Positions 16,665-25,729 are shown, counted from the stretch's first letter. The stretch: 64,000 bases of DNA from Chryseobacterium gilvum (GCF_025628965.1 NZ_JAOTEN010000001.1:124001-188000), one strand, 5' to 3'. Notes: generated from the letters alone by a model not told the origin. Program-made: numbers and translations.

Positions 16665-17096
16665 ATGAGAATAGATAAATTTTTATGGAGTATTCGCTTT
16701 TACAAGACAAGAAGTATTGCAGCCGATGAGATTAAAAAGAACAGGGTAGCCATAGGAGAATCTGTTGTCAAGTCATCAAAAGAGGTAAAAGAAGGGGATG
16801 TCATTAAAGTCCGTAAAAATCAGATTGATTATAAAATTAAGGTAATTCAAATTCCTAAAAGCAGGATTGGGGCCAAATTGGTTTCTCTCCATATCAAAGA
16901 TGTGACCGATAAGGAACAGTACGAGCTTCTGAAGCTACGTAAAATGTCTCAAAGTTATTATCGTGACCGGGGTGAAGGCAGACCTACTAAAAAAGACAGG
17001 AGAGATATTGACGATTATGCGGGAAACGACATTGATGCAGATTTTACAGATTGGGATGACTTTTTCGGTGAAGGTGAAGATAATAAGGAAGATTAA
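16665..17096 (+). CDS. S4-domain RNA-binding protein, Hsp15-like
   Basis: A 143-residue protein opening with an S4 RNA-binding domain (MRIDKFLWSIRFYKTRSIAA, then NRVAIGESVVKSSKEVKEGD). This is the arrangement of Hsp15 (HslR), which binds the 50S subunit carrying a stalled nascent chain and helps ribosome recycling. The C-terminal tail (YYRDRGEGRPTKKDRRDIDDY) is charged and ends in an acidic stretch, longer than in the E. coli protein. It converges on aroK, with one base between the two stop codons. The ribosome-recycling role is transferred from the family and not shown by context here. Confidence 0.85.
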   Translation: MRIDKFLWSIRFYKTRSIAADEIKKNRVAIGESVVKSSKEVKEGDVIKVRKNQIDYKIKVIQIPKSRIGAKLVSLHIKDVTDKEQYELLKLRKMSQSYYRDRGEGRPTKKDRRDIDDYAGNDIDADFTDWDDFFGEGEDNKED

Positions 17097-17097
17097 T

Positions 17098-17613
17098 TTA
17101 TAAATATAATTTCTCGATAATTTTATCAGTGATTTCGTCCGGGGTTTTGGAGTCGGTAGTAATGCTAAATTGAGCCTTACTGTAAAACGCATTTCTTTCA
17201 AAAAGGTGTTTAGCGATGAATTCCGGGAGATTTTCATCAGAAATATTGGCAATCAGAGGCCTTTTTTCCTTCTGTTTCAATATTCTTTCTGAAAGTGTTG
17301 TGATGGAAGCACGTAGAAAAACACTTTTAGAGTGATGATTGATAATTTCCATATTGTTGTAATAAGCGGGAGTACCTCCTCCCAAACTCAGAACGGTATT
17401 TTTATGGGTGGCGAGAATTTCCTCTAAAATCTCTCTTTCCGCTTTTCTAAAGTAAATTTCACCTTTTTTTTCAAAGATTTCGGGGATGGTTAATTTATTT
17501 CTTTTAGAGATTTCCTTATCAAGATCGATGAGCCTGAAATGTAATTTCTCGCTTAAAATTTTGGAAATGTGTGATTTGCCACTTCCCATGTATCCAATCA
17601 TTGAAATTATCAT
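17098..17613 (-). CDS. aroK: Shikimate kinase
   Basis: A 171-residue P-loop kinase of the shikimate pathway, phosphorylating shikimate at the 3-hydroxyl before chorismate synthesis. Walker A is G7-YMGSGKS-14. The shikimate-binding segments LIDLDKEISKR and LSLGGGTPAYYNN are both present, and ILKQKEKRPLI carries the lid arginine region. Length is standard. No other aro genes are nearby, so it is a lone member of the pathway in this window. It converges on the Hsp15-like gene. Confidence 0.95.
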   Translation of the reverse strand: MIISMIGYMGSGKSHISKILSEKLHFRLIDLDKEISKRNKLTIPEIFEKKGEIYFRKAEREILEEILATHKNTVLSLGGGTPAYYNNMEIINHHSKSVFLRASITTLSERILKQKEKRPLIANISDENLPEFIAKHLFERNAFYSKAQFSITTDSKTPDEITDKIIEKLYL

Positions 17614-17644
17614 GATAATATTTTGAACAAATTTGCGAAAAAGT

Positions 17645-17674
17645 TTTGAGAAATTAAAAAAAGCGCTATCTTTG
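17645..17674 (+). promoter_or_regulatory. Promoter for the tRNA cluster
   Basis: TTTG (17645-17648), an 18-base spacer, then TATCTTTG (17667-17674) followed by GCACC fits the Bacteroidota consensus closely. It lies 54 bases before the first tRNA. Confidence 0.75.
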
Positions 17675-17728
17675 CACCACTTAAAACGAAAGACATTAAG
17701 CTAATGTTAATCGGGGTAGCAAGTGACC

Positions 17729-17801
17729 GACTCGGTAGCTCAGCTGGTAGAGCAATACACTTTTAATGTATGGGTCCTGGGTTCGAATCCCAGCCGGGTC
17801 A
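17729..17801 (+). tRNA. tRNA-Lys (anticodon TTT), copy 1
   Basis: A 73-nt cloverleaf with acceptor stem GACTCGG / CCGGGTC (one G-T pair), D arm GCTC-GAGC, anticodon stem ATACA / TGTAT around loop CTTTTAA (anticodon TTT), and T arm CTGGG / CCCAG. The discriminator is A. The following bases are CA, so CCA is not fully encoded. It is identical to the copy at 17997. Confidence 0.97.
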
Positions 17802-17833
17802 CAAGCAAGATTTCATAAGCGATTATGTTTTTT

Positions 17834-17916
17834 GCCTGCGTGGTGAAATTGGTAGACACGCCATCTTGAGGGGGTGGTTTCCTAAGGATGTGCTGGTTCG
17901 AGTCCAGTCGCAGGCA
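17834..17916 (+). tRNA. tRNA-Leu (anticodon GAG)
   Basis: An 83-nt class II tRNA with acceptor stem GCCTGCG / CGCAGGC, anticodon stem CCATC / GGTGG around loop TTGAGGG (anticodon GAG), a variable arm, and T arm CTGG-TTCGAGT-CCAG. It decodes CUC and CUU. It lies between the two tRNA-Lys copies and is probably on the same transcript. Confidence 0.96.
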
Positions 17917-17996
17917 CTGCAAAAAAAAAAATAATTAAAAAAAATACGAGTGATAATTAAAAATTAATTTTATATTTATCGCTTGAAATCGTGACC

Positions 17997-18069
17997 GACT
18001 CGGTAGCTCAGCTGGTAGAGCAATACACTTTTAATGTATGGGTCCTGGGTTCGAATCCCAGCCGGGTCA
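17997..18069 (+). tRNA. tRNA-Lys (anticodon TTT), copy 2
   Basis: Identical to the first tRNA-Lys over the mature 73 nt. Identity extends to six flanking bases upstream (GTGACC) and two downstream, so the 81-bp block 17991-18071 repeats 17723-17803. This indicates a local duplication around the tRNA-Leu gene. Confidence 0.97.
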
Positions 18070-18122
18070 CAGATTTACTGAAAAGTAAATTTTTTTCATA
18101 TTAATATTTTGTGATTTGGTGT

Positions 18123-18156
18123 TCAAAGGCTTCCTTCAGGAGGCCTTTGATTTTTT
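18123..18156. terminator. Terminator after the tRNA cluster
   Basis: TCAAAGGCTTCC and GGAGGCCTTTGA form a 12-bp stem with one G-T pair and loop TTCA, followed by TTTTTT on the plus strand. It lies 54 bp after the last tRNA and just before the panC stop, so it may also serve panC. Confidence 0.85.
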
Positions 18157-18169
18157 AGGACATTGAAGC

Positions 18170-19018
18170 CTAATCCAAATGCATGTTGTCAATTAATCTC
18201 ACTCCATCCACCATTACCACAATAAAAGCTCTGTATGCTCTGTCTTTATAAAAAAAGTCTGTTTCTTTCAACGTTTTTTCATCAGCTATAAGAAAATATT
18301 CCAGCTGCATACCTTGCTGATCATCAAATACATCCTGAACTCTTTTTTTGATCTCGGAAACAGTAAGCACTCTGAACCAGTCATTGACTTTCATTAAGGT
18401 TTTATAAATAATTTTTGAAGTTTCTCTCCGCTCTTCTCTGAGTCTCTGATTTCTGGAACTTAAAGCCAAACCGTTTTTGGCCCTGTAAATAGGCACCCCT
18501 TTTATTTGTATATGTAGCTGTTTTTTTTCAGTCATTTTTTTAATAATGGCCAGCTGCTGATAATCTTTTTCTCCGAAATACGCATTATCGGGTTTTACCT
18601 GTCTGAAAAGCTCTTCCACAACAGTTCCTACTCCGTCAAAATGTCCCGGTCTGGATTTTCCTTCCATTTCATTTTCCAATCCATCATAGTCGTAATGTGA
18701 ACTTTCTGTTTTTTCAGGATAAATATCTTGAACTTCAGGAATATAAACAGCATCTACCAAGCCGGATTCTTCCAATATCAAAATATCTCTGTTGAGGTCT
18801 CTTGGATATTTTCTAAGGTCTTCCGGATTATTAAATTGTGTAGGGTTTACAAAAATGGAAGAAATCACAAGGTCATTTTCTTCCCTTGCAGCTTTGTATA
18901 AAGAGAGGTGGCCGTCATGTAAAGCCCCCATTGTAGGAGCAAAGCCGATTTTTTTGCCCATTTCTTTTTGCCTTTCTATAAAATCCTGAAGGGTTTTTCT
19001 ATTTTTTAAAACTTCCAT
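18170..19018 (-). CDS. panC: Pantoate--beta-alanine ligase
   Basis: PanC condenses pantoate and beta-alanine using ATP to give pantothenate (vitamin B5, coenzyme A precursor). Family motifs are GFAPTMGALHDGHLSL, SIFVNPTQFNN, DNAYFGEKDYQQL and LALSSRNQRL. I start it at ATG 19018 (MEVLKNRK, 282 residues). An upstream ATG at 19036 would add six residues, but a TATTTTTG promoter element at 19039-19046 would then almost touch the start codon. It diverges from the starch-synthase-like gene over a short intergenic region holding promoters for both. No other pan gene is seen nearby. Confidence 0.95.
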   Translation of the reverse strand: MEVLKNRKTLQDFIERQKEMGKKIGFAPTMGALHDGHLSLYKAAREENDLVISSIFVNPTQFNNPEDLRKYPRDLNRDILILEESGLVDAVYIPEVQDIYPEKTESSHYDYDGLENEMEGKSRPGHFDGVGTVVEELFRQVKPDNAYFGEKDYQQLAIIKKMTEKKQLHIQIKGVPIYRAKNGLALSSRNQRLREERRETSKIIYKTLMKVNDWFRVLTVSEIKKRVQDVFDDQQGMQLEYFLIADEKTLKETDFFYKDRAYRAFIVVMVDGVRLIDNMHLD

Positions 19019-19038
19019 AGTGTATTTTAATAACAATT

Positions 19039-19046
19039 CAAAAATA
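19039..19046 (-). promoter_or_regulatory. -7 promoter element for panC
   Basis: TATTTTTG on the minus strand matches TAnnTTTG. Its position favours the downstream ATG at 19018 as the panC start. Confidence 0.5.
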
Positions 19047-19115
19047 CTAATTATCTCATAATAATTTTTCAGATTTGCTATTCTGAAAGGAGTAATTATT
19101 GTAAAAAAATGTTAA

Positions 19116-19149
19116 TTGGATTAATGTTGGATGTTTTTTTGTAATTTTG
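19116..19149 (+). promoter_or_regulatory. Promoter for the starch-synthase-like gene and its downstream operon
   Basis: TTG at 19116-19118, a 23-base spacer, and TAATTTTG (19142-19149) followed by CAC resemble the Bacteroidota consensus. The spacer is at the long end. The start codon is 38 bases downstream. Confidence 0.6.
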
Positions 19150-19187
19150 CACTTTAAAGCATTTTTCAAAAATTTATATAAAATTAT

Positions 19188-19958
19188 ATGCCCAATCAGA
19201 AAATCCTGTACATTACCACAGAGATGTACCCGTATCAGGAAGATACAAACTTAGCTTCGGTGGTAAATAAAATGGCACTTAAAATGCACAATGAAGGCAA
19301 TGATGTAAGAGTTTTTATGCCAAGATTTGGACAGATTAGTGAAAGAAAATTTCAGCTTCATGAGGTGATCCGGCTATCCGGAATGAATATTATTATCAAT
19401 GATCTTGATCAGCCTCTTATTATTAAGGTCGCTTCGCTCCCGGGAGAAAGGCTTCAGGTTTACTTTATTGATAACGAAGAATATTTCAAAAGAAAACAAT
19501 ACTACTTTGATGATGAAGGAAACGCTTTTGGAGACAATGATGAGAGAGCAATTTTCTTCGCGCGTGGCGTTATAGAAACAATAAAAAAACTAAACTGGGT
19601 TCCTGATGTGATTCACCTGAATGGCTGGATGGCGTCATTTATCCCGGTATATCTTAAGACGTATTACAAATCTGATACTTATTTCAAAGATGCAAAAATT
19701 GTTCTTTCATTATATAATGAAAAAAATGCACCGCTGGATAAAAGTATCAATGAAAAATTAAAATTTGACAATATTTCAGATTTAGATGCGTTAACTAATC
19801 CTAGTTTTCAGAGTTTTGTGATCGAAAGCATGAAATATGTGGATGAAGTGGTAAAAGGAGATGAATTCTTGGATGGTGATCTTGACCAGGCTTTTAACGA
19901 TACGACAACGTCTAAATCAGAATATTTAGACCTGGATTCTATTAATAAACTATATTAA
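19188..19958 (+). CDS. Half-length glycogen/starch synthase-like protein (GT5 N-domain only)
   Basis: A 256-residue protein matching only the N-terminal Rossmann half of GT5 glycogen synthases: KILYITTEMYPYQE at the start, VRVFMPRFGQ, and VIHLNGWMASFIPVYLKT. True glycogen synthases are about 480 residues and carry a KTGGL loop that contacts ADP-glucose; here that site reads YQEDTNLA. The nucleotide-sugar-binding C-terminal half is missing. The protein is therefore unlikely to polymerise glucose by the standard mechanism. It ends in an acidic serine- and threonine-containing tail. Eight bases separate it from the DUF4270 lipoprotein gene, suggesting an operon. The annotation as a synthase should be read as homology only. 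Confidence 0.8.
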   Translation: MPNQKILYITTEMYPYQEDTNLASVVNKMALKMHNEGNDVRVFMPRFGQISERKFQLHEVIRLSGMNIIINDLDQPLIIKVASLPGERLQVYFIDNEEYFKRKQYYFDDEGNAFGDNDERAIFFARGVIETIKKLNWVPDVIHLNGWMASFIPVYLKTYYKSDTYFKDAKIVLSLYNEKNAPLDKSINEKLKFDNISDLDALTNPSFQSFVIESMKYVDEVVKGDEFLDGDLDQAFNDTTTSKSEYLDLDSINKLY

Positions 19959-19966
19959 ATACATTT

Positions 19967-21535
19967 TTGATGATTTATACTATTAAAAAAACCTTCACCA
20001 TTTTATCGATGATAATTTTGGGAGGTGTATTATTTCATAATTGCGAGCCGGAACCGGATTCTTTAGGAGAACAGTTGTTTTTGGATGGTGCAGCAAACGG
20101 AAACGAGGTGTCTTATGACCTTACAGCATACAATATCAGTAATAATGACAGTGTCAGAACCGATGCTAGCAAATTGGGAGCGGCTACTCTGGGAGCCTTT
20201 AACGAAGGCCAGTTCGGTTTGCAGAAAGCTTCTTATTTTACGCAGCTTAGATTACCCGCTTATGATCCGGATTTCGGGACCAGTGCTGCTGTAGATTCAG
20301 TAGTGTTAGTGATTAAGCCTACTTATGCTTCAGATACTTTAACCACTACTACGGATGAAAACTATGTCTATCCTGACGGAAATATTGCTGCTAAAAAAGT
20401 TGTCAGCAATTATCCTGTTGTTAAATATGGTAAATATAAAATCAATGGTGCTTTACCTTCATATACCATCAGAGTACATGAGGTGACAGAATTTTTAAAC
20501 GGATATAGCGATATCGCTTATTCTAATAAAAATTATAGTATCGGAACCGAACTGGGTTCTAAGGCATTTAACGGATATGTGAATTCTGTTGCCATTACGA
20601 AAGATTCTGATAACAGTTCTCTTTATACCTCTTCTGCAGTCGGTTTAAGAATACCACTATCCTCCACTTTTTTCAAAACCAAAATTATTGATAAGAAAGG
20701 ACAGCTTGAACTAAAAGACGTATCCAATTTTATCAGGTATTTCAGAGGGTTGAGAATTTCAGTTGATGATAATGAAAACGACGGATATTTATTTCAATTT
20801 TCTCCATCTACAGTTGAACTTGTCATGTATTATAAATCTGTGGATACCGGTTCTACAACAGCCACTCAAAAGAAATATGCTTTCTCTGTCGGAAACGGCA
20901 ATGCCCACATCAGTTATTACAAATACGACAGGGCGGGATCTGCTTTACAGGCGGCTTCTATAGGAAATACGGCAACAGGAGATTTAAAACTTTTTGCTCA
21001 GGGAATGGGAGGGAATTCAATAGGAATCAAATTCCCAGCAGCAACCATCAATCAGCTTAAAACATTGTATCAGAATAACAAAGCTGCCATCATCAGTGCT
21101 AAAATCCGAATGTATACAGATCCTGTTGCATGGAATAATAAGTATAAAAAACCTCAGAAAGACGACATTACCATTTTGCAGAAAGATATCGTAGATGGTA
21201 AAGCAACGACCAATTTTACAGAAGATCTTCTAAAATTAGGAGGAATTCCTACATTTGCTTATATGAGGGTTTATGATCTGGATAAGAATCCTGCCTATTA
21301 CGATTTTACAGTAACACAATCTTTAAAAGATATTGTAGAATCCGGAAAGGATTATCAGAATAAATATTTCAAATTGGATATGGCATCCTTTATCCCATCC
21401 GGATCCGGAACAGGTGCTTTGGCGGGCTATCAGTATACATCCCGGCCATTTTCGACAACGAGGGCTGTATTTGTAGGGTCTGATCCTAACAATGCTAATA
21501 GAATTCAATTAAAAGTTACCTACGGTACAAAATAA
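19967..21535 (+). CDS. DUF4270 family lipoprotein
   Basis: A 522-residue secreted protein with a lipoprotein-like N-terminus (MIILGGVLFHNCEPEPDSLG, Cys26) and the DUF4270 pattern found in Bacteroidota: FGTSAAVDSVVLVIKPTYAS, then repeated beta-strand segments, then a C-terminal SRPFSTTRAVFVGSDPNN block. Function is not established; members sit at the cell envelope. The lipobox is imperfect (HNC). A second ATG lies directly after the first (MM). It lies between the starch-synthase-like gene (8 bp) and glmS (24 bp), so these three are likely cotranscribed. Confidence 0.82.
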   Translation: MMIYTIKKTFTILSMIILGGVLFHNCEPEPDSLGEQLFLDGAANGNEVSYDLTAYNISNNDSVRTDASKLGAATLGAFNEGQFGLQKASYFTQLRLPAYDPDFGTSAAVDSVVLVIKPTYASDTLTTTTDENYVYPDGNIAAKKVVSNYPVVKYGKYKINGALPSYTIRVHEVTEFLNGYSDIAYSNKNYSIGTELGSKAFNGYVNSVAITKDSDNSSLYTSSAVGLRIPLSSTFFKTKIIDKKGQLELKDVSNFIRYFRGLRISVDDNENDGYLFQFSPSTVELVMYYKSVDTGSTTATQKKYAFSVGNGNAHISYYKYDRAGSALQAASIGNTATGDLKLFAQGMGGNSIGIKFPAATINQLKTLYQNNKAAIISAKIRMYTDPVAWNNKYKKPQKDDITILQKDIVDGKATTNFTEDLLKLGGIPTFAYMRVYDLDKNPAYYDFTVTQSLKDIVESGKDYQNKYFKLDMASFIPSGSGTGALAGYQYTSRPFSTTRAVFVGSDPNNANRIQLKVTYGTK

Positions 21536-21559
21536 AAAACAAAAACACTTATTAAGTTT

Positions 21560-23413
21560 ATGTGCGGAATAGTTGGTTATACAGGTTTTCAGGACGCTTA
21601 CGACATTGTAATAAATGGTTTGAGACGTCTAGAATATAGAGGCTATGATAGTGCCGGAATTGTTTTGGAAAGCGAAAACAATGTTTTTGAAGTTGAAAAA
21701 ACAAAAGGCAAAGTCGATGATCTCGTTAACATTTCAAGCAGTTTAAAAGGTACTGCAAAAATTGGGATGGGTCACACGCGTTGGGCGACACATGGTGTTC
21801 CCAGTGACAGAAATTCACATCCGCATTTATCCAATGACGGAAAAATAGCCATTGTTCATAACGGTATTATAGAAAATTATGATACCATTAAAATCATGCT
21901 TACTGATAAAGGTTTTACATTCAAGTCAGAGACAGATACTGAAATACTGGTCAATCTTATTCAGTATTTTATGGATTTGAATTCTGAAACAGACTTTCCT
22001 ACTGCTGTACGATATGCCCTTAACGAAGTATATGGTGCATATGCTGTAACAGTGATGCATGAAGACTATCCGGGAGTGCTTGTGGTAGGAAGATTAGGTT
22101 CGCCATTGGCCATCGGGATTGGAGAGAAAGAATATTTCATTGCATCTGATGCGTCACCGTTTGTAGAATTTACAAAAGAAGCTATTTATCTTGAAGAAGG
22201 TCACATGGCAACGCTATCTTTAGAAAATGGAGTAGACATCAGAACCATTACTGATAACTCTAAGATTATACCTGAAATTCAACAGTTGAAGCTAAGTCTT
22301 GAGCAGATCGAAAAAGGAGGTTATGAGCATTTCATGTTAAAAGAAATCTTCGAACAGCCAAAATCTATTCACGATACGATGAGAGGGAGACTTCTTGTAG
22401 ATGAAGGGGTTATAAAAATGGCAGGCATCTGGGATCATGTAGAAAGATTCAAGAATGCCAACAGAATTATTATCATTGCCTGCGGAACTTCGTGGCATGC
22501 AGGTCTTATCGGTGAATATCTTATTGAAGAATTTGCCAGAGTACCTGTAGAAGTAGAATATGCTTCGGAATTCAGATACAGAAATCCTATTATTACCGAT
22601 AAAGATGTTGTTATCGCCATTTCGCAATCGGGAGAAACGGCCGATACGATGGCTGCTTTGAAGCTTGCTAAAGAAAAAGGCGCGTTTATTTACGGAATAT
22701 GTAATGTAGTAGATTCTTCGATTGCAAGGATCACAGATGCAGGTTCTTACACTCATGCAGGTCCGGAAATCGGAGTGGCTTCTACGAAAGCGTTTACAGC
22801 ACAGCTTACCATTCTTTCTTTAATTGCTTTAAAATTAGGCAAGCACAACGGGAATTTGGGGAATGCAGATTTCATGAGGCTGATCGCAGAATTAAATGCA
22901 ATTCCCAAAAAAATTGAAGAAGTTTTGGAAGCTACTCATGAACTTACTCAAAATATTGCTAAAGATTTTATCAACGCCACCAATTTCTTATATTTAGGAA
23001 GGGGTTATAATTATCCTGCAGCCTTAGAAGGAGCATTAAAACTGAAGGAGATTTCTTACATTCATGCTGAAGGATATCCTGCAGCAGAAATGAAGCACGG
23101 GCCGATTGCATTAATTGATGAAAATATGCCTATCGTGATTATTGCCCCTAAAAAAGGCCATTATGATAAAATCGTGAGCAATGTACAGGAAATTAAAGCA
23201 AGAAAGGGAAAAGTAATAGCGGTGGTGAATAAAGGCGATAAGCAGGTAAGCGCAATGGCAGACTATGTAATTGAGATTCCTGAAACCTCAGAATGTTTCT
23301 CACCTATTGTAGCATCTGTCCCTTTACAGCTATTGGCATATTATATCGCAGTGTATAGAGGGGCAAATGTAGATCAGCCCAGAAACCTTGCGAAATCGGT
23401 AACGGTAGAGTAA
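21560..23413 (+). CDS. glmS: Glutamine--fructose-6-phosphate aminotransferase
   Basis: GlmS makes glucosamine-6-phosphate from fructose-6-phosphate and glutamine, the first step towards UDP-GlcNAc for peptidoglycan and lipopolysaccharide. The 617 residues contain an N-terminal class II glutaminase with the catalytic Cys right after Met (MCGIVGYTGFQD) and YRGYDSAG, then two SIS domains (ISQSGETADTMAALK, IGVASTKAFTAQL). The conserved C-terminal PRNLAKSVTVE end is complete. It lies 24 bp after the DUF4270 gene and 107 bp before gldK, so it may share a transcript with the upstream genes. I see no glmS ribozyme upstream. Confidence 0.97.
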   Translation: MCGIVGYTGFQDAYDIVINGLRRLEYRGYDSAGIVLESENNVFEVEKTKGKVDDLVNISSSLKGTAKIGMGHTRWATHGVPSDRNSHPHLSNDGKIAIVHNGIIENYDTIKIMLTDKGFTFKSETDTEILVNLIQYFMDLNSETDFPTAVRYALNEVYGAYAVTVMHEDYPGVLVVGRLGSPLAIGIGEKEYFIASDASPFVEFTKEAIYLEEGHMATLSLENGVDIRTITDNSKIIPEIQQLKLSLEQIEKGGYEHFMLKEIFEQPKSIHDTMRGRLLVDEGVIKMAGIWDHVERFKNANRIIIIACGTSWHAGLIGEYLIEEFARVPVEVEYASEFRYRNPIITDKDVVIAISQSGETADTMAALKLAKEKGAFIYGICNVVDSSIARITDAGSYTHAGPEIGVASTKAFTAQLTILSLIALKLGKHNGNLGNADFMRLIAELNAIPKKIEEVLEATHELTQNIAKDFINATNFLYLGRGYNYPAALEGALKLKEISYIHAEGYPAAEMKHGPIALIDENMPIVIIAPKKGHYDKIVSNVQEIKARKGKVIAVVNKGDKQVSAMADYVIEIPETSECFSPIVASVPLQLLAYYIAVYRGANVDQPRNLAKSVTVE

Positions 23414-23520
23414 AAATACTTGCGAATAAAATAAATTTAGATTTTTTTCGTTATTCTAAAAAAAATCTTAAAAGTTTCTTAAAAAAATTATATATTTACG
23501 GCTTAATTATAAAAATTAAC

Positions 23521-24930
23521 ATGAAAAGGATATTTCTTTTATTATTGTCTGCGTCGGTAGCGTCGGTATCTTGTTCAGGTGGTGGATCTTCAGCAGGGAA
23601 GCCTGGAACAAAAGGAGAATTGATACCAAGAGAAAAAACAAAATCATTTGTTGCGGAAAGACCTTACGGTATGGTTGCCATTCCTGCAGGATCTTTTGTA
23701 GCGGGTTTGGCGGATTACGATCCTACCAATACTCCTGAAAAAGCAAATCTGAAAACAGTTACTGTGTCTTCTTTCTTTATGGATGAGGCAGAAACTACAA
23801 ATGCAGAGTACAGAGTATTTATCAATTATGTAAGAGATTCTATCGCTAGAACGATGCTTGCTGAAGCTGCCGGTGAAGGCGGTGAAGGCGGTGGAAAGGG
23901 AGCGAGTATAGGAGATTATGCATATCTTGCAAAAAAAGAGGAAAATTTAACACCGTATCAGGAATATCTTGAAGGTCAGGGAGGAAGAGAAGGTTATGAT
24001 GAAAATAAAAGATTAGACTGGAAAATTCCTTTGAACTGGAATACATCAAAATATCCTGATGTAGAATATGCTGAAGTTCTTGAATCAATGTATTTACCGG
24101 CTTCTTCAAGAGTTGGTAATGAAAGAATCTTGGACGTTAGTAAATTAAAATATAACTATCAGTGGGGTGATATGGATGCTGCAATTGCTGATAACGAAAG
24201 AGGGATCAATTACCTTAAAAGTGAAAGTATTGCCATCTATCCGGATACAACAGTTTGGGTAAATGATTTCCATTATGCCTATAACGAGCCATTGTTCGAG
24301 CAATATTTCTGGCACAAGGCTTACAAAGATTATCCTGTTGTAGGAGTTACCTGGGATCAGGCAAGAGCATATTGTAATTTCAGATCTAAATTAAAGACGG
24401 ATTACAACGAAAGCTTAAAAAGAAGAAAACAAAGACCTTTGAGATTCCGTCTTCCAACTGAATTGGAATGGGAATATGCTGCAAGAGGAGGAATGCAAAA
24501 TGCTACTTATCCTTGGGGAGGTCCTTATTTAATGGATGACAGAGGATGCTATTTGGCAAACTTCAAACCGAAAAGAGGGAATTATATGGAAGATGATGTA
24601 AAAGGTACCTATACTTATACAGCTCCTGTGAAAAAATTCAAGAAAAATGGATACGGATTGTTTGACATGGCAGGAAATGTTGCTGAGTGGACTGATTCCG
24701 GATATAATAATTCTTCTTATGAATTCTCTTCTACTTTAAATCCTTCCACTAAAGATAAAACAGATACTAAAAAATCAGTTAGAGGCGGATCTTGGAAAGA
24801 TGTAGGATATATGTTGATGACAGGTGCAAGAGATTGGGAAAGAAAAGACTCGGCGAGAAGTTATATCGGTTTCAGAACCGTACAAGATATTCCTGAAGCA
24901 GCTGTAAAAGCGAAAAGAGTCAGCAGATAA
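23521..24930 (+). CDS. gldK: Gliding motility / type IX secretion lipoprotein GldK
   Basis: GldK is the outer-membrane lipoprotein that forms the periplasmic ring of the type IX secretion system with GldN. The N-terminus has a lipobox ending at Cys18 (VASVSC). The rest is a formylglycine-generating-enzyme/sulfatase-modifying fold: MVAIPAGSF, LPTELEWEYAARGG, GNVAEWTDSG, VRGGSWKDVG and YIGFRTV. A glycine-rich insertion (GEGGEGGGKGAS, about residues 118-130) lies in the first part. It heads gldK-L-M-N, with gaps of 57, 52 and 22 bp. Length (469) is typical. The T9SS-sorted protein at 38062 is a plausible client of this machine. Confidence 0.96.
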   Translation: MKRIFLLLLSASVASVSCSGGGSSAGKPGTKGELIPREKTKSFVAERPYGMVAIPAGSFVAGLADYDPTNTPEKANLKTVTVSSFFMDEAETTNAEYRVFINYVRDSIARTMLAEAAGEGGEGGGKGASIGDYAYLAKKEENLTPYQEYLEGQGGREGYDENKRLDWKIPLNWNTSKYPDVEYAEVLESMYLPASSRVGNERILDVSKLKYNYQWGDMDAAIADNERGINYLKSESIAIYPDTTVWVNDFHYAYNEPLFEQYFWHKAYKDYPVVGVTWDQARAYCNFRSKLKTDYNESLKRRKQRPLRFRLPTELEWEYAARGGMQNATYPWGGPYLMDDRGCYLANFKPKRGNYMEDDVKGTYTYTAPVKKFKKNGYGLFDMAGNVAEWTDSGYNNSSYEFSSTLNPSTKDKTDTKKSVRGGSWKDVGYMLMTGARDWERKDSARSYIGFRTVQDIPEAAVKAKRVSR

Positions 24931-24987
24931 TCTATCTGAATCATTTATTCACAACAATTTTTATTTAACTAAAAAAAACTCATTTAT

Positions 24988-25677
24988 ATGTTTAAGACTA
25001 AAGATGCTTGGATGAATTTCTTCTATTCATTCGGTGCTGCAATTGTAATTCTTGGAGCTTGGCTTAAAATTACTCACATTACATTAGGGCCAATTAATGG
25101 TAATATCGCTCTTACGGTTGGGCTTATTACAGAAGCAATTATTTTCATCATTTTCGCTTTTGATCCTCCAGCAGCCGAAGAATCTTATCATTGGGAAAAT
25201 GTTTATCCGGAATTATTGGATAAGCATGCAAGTCCTAACCCATTACATTCAAATATTTCTAAAAATGCAAATGCACAGTTTGCAGAATTAGAAAACTCAC
25301 TTTCAACTAAACTTGATAAAATGCTTCAGGATGCGAAGCTAGACGTTCAGTTATTTGACAGATTGAGAACAGGAATTGATAAATTTTCAAATTCAGTAGA
25401 TCAGATCAACCAAACTGTTGACGTTTCTGCTTCTACCCACAAATATAATGACCAGTTAAACAAAGCGGCGCAGCATATGGAAAGCATGAATGCTCTATAT
25501 GCAATGCAGTTGGAAAGTGGTCAGAGACAGTCAGATTTCGCAAAAAAATATGTTGAAGATATGCAGAGATCTGCAGAACATTCTGAGAAATTTAACCAAG
25601 AATTACAAGGTTTAACATCTAACCTAAACAGCTTAAACAGAGTTTATGGTGGAATGTTAACCGCAATGAAATCATAA
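24988..25677 (+). CDS. gldL: Gliding motility / T9SS motor protein GldL
   Basis: GldL is an inner-membrane protein that, with GldM, forms the proton-driven rotary motor powering type IX secretion and gliding. The 229-residue protein has two N-terminal transmembrane helices (FFYSFGAAIVILGAWLKI and IALTVGLITEAIIFIIFAF), followed by a long cytoplasmic helical region rich in Q, N and S. The conserved glutamate in the second helix (ITEAIIF), thought to take part in proton flow, is present. It lies second in gldKLMN. Confidence 0.96.
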   Translation: MFKTKDAWMNFFYSFGAAIVILGAWLKITHITLGPINGNIALTVGLITEAIIFIIFAFDPPAAEESYHWENVYPELLDKHASPNPLHSNISKNANAQFAELENSLSTKLDKMLQDAKLDVQLFDRLRTGIDKFSNSVDQINQTVDVSASTHKYNDQLNKAAQHMESMNALYAMQLESGQRQSDFAKKYVEDMQRSAEHSEKFNQELQGLTSNLNSLNRVYGGMLTAMKS

Positions 25678-25729
25678 TTCCTAAACCATTTTACATTTAA
25701 TCATTTAATCAAAACTAAAGAAAAAGAGA

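Noticed and set aside
21536..21559. glmS ribozyme or riboswitch upstream of glmS
   Set aside because: Only 24 bases separate the genes, too few for the ribozyme, and no such structure is seen.
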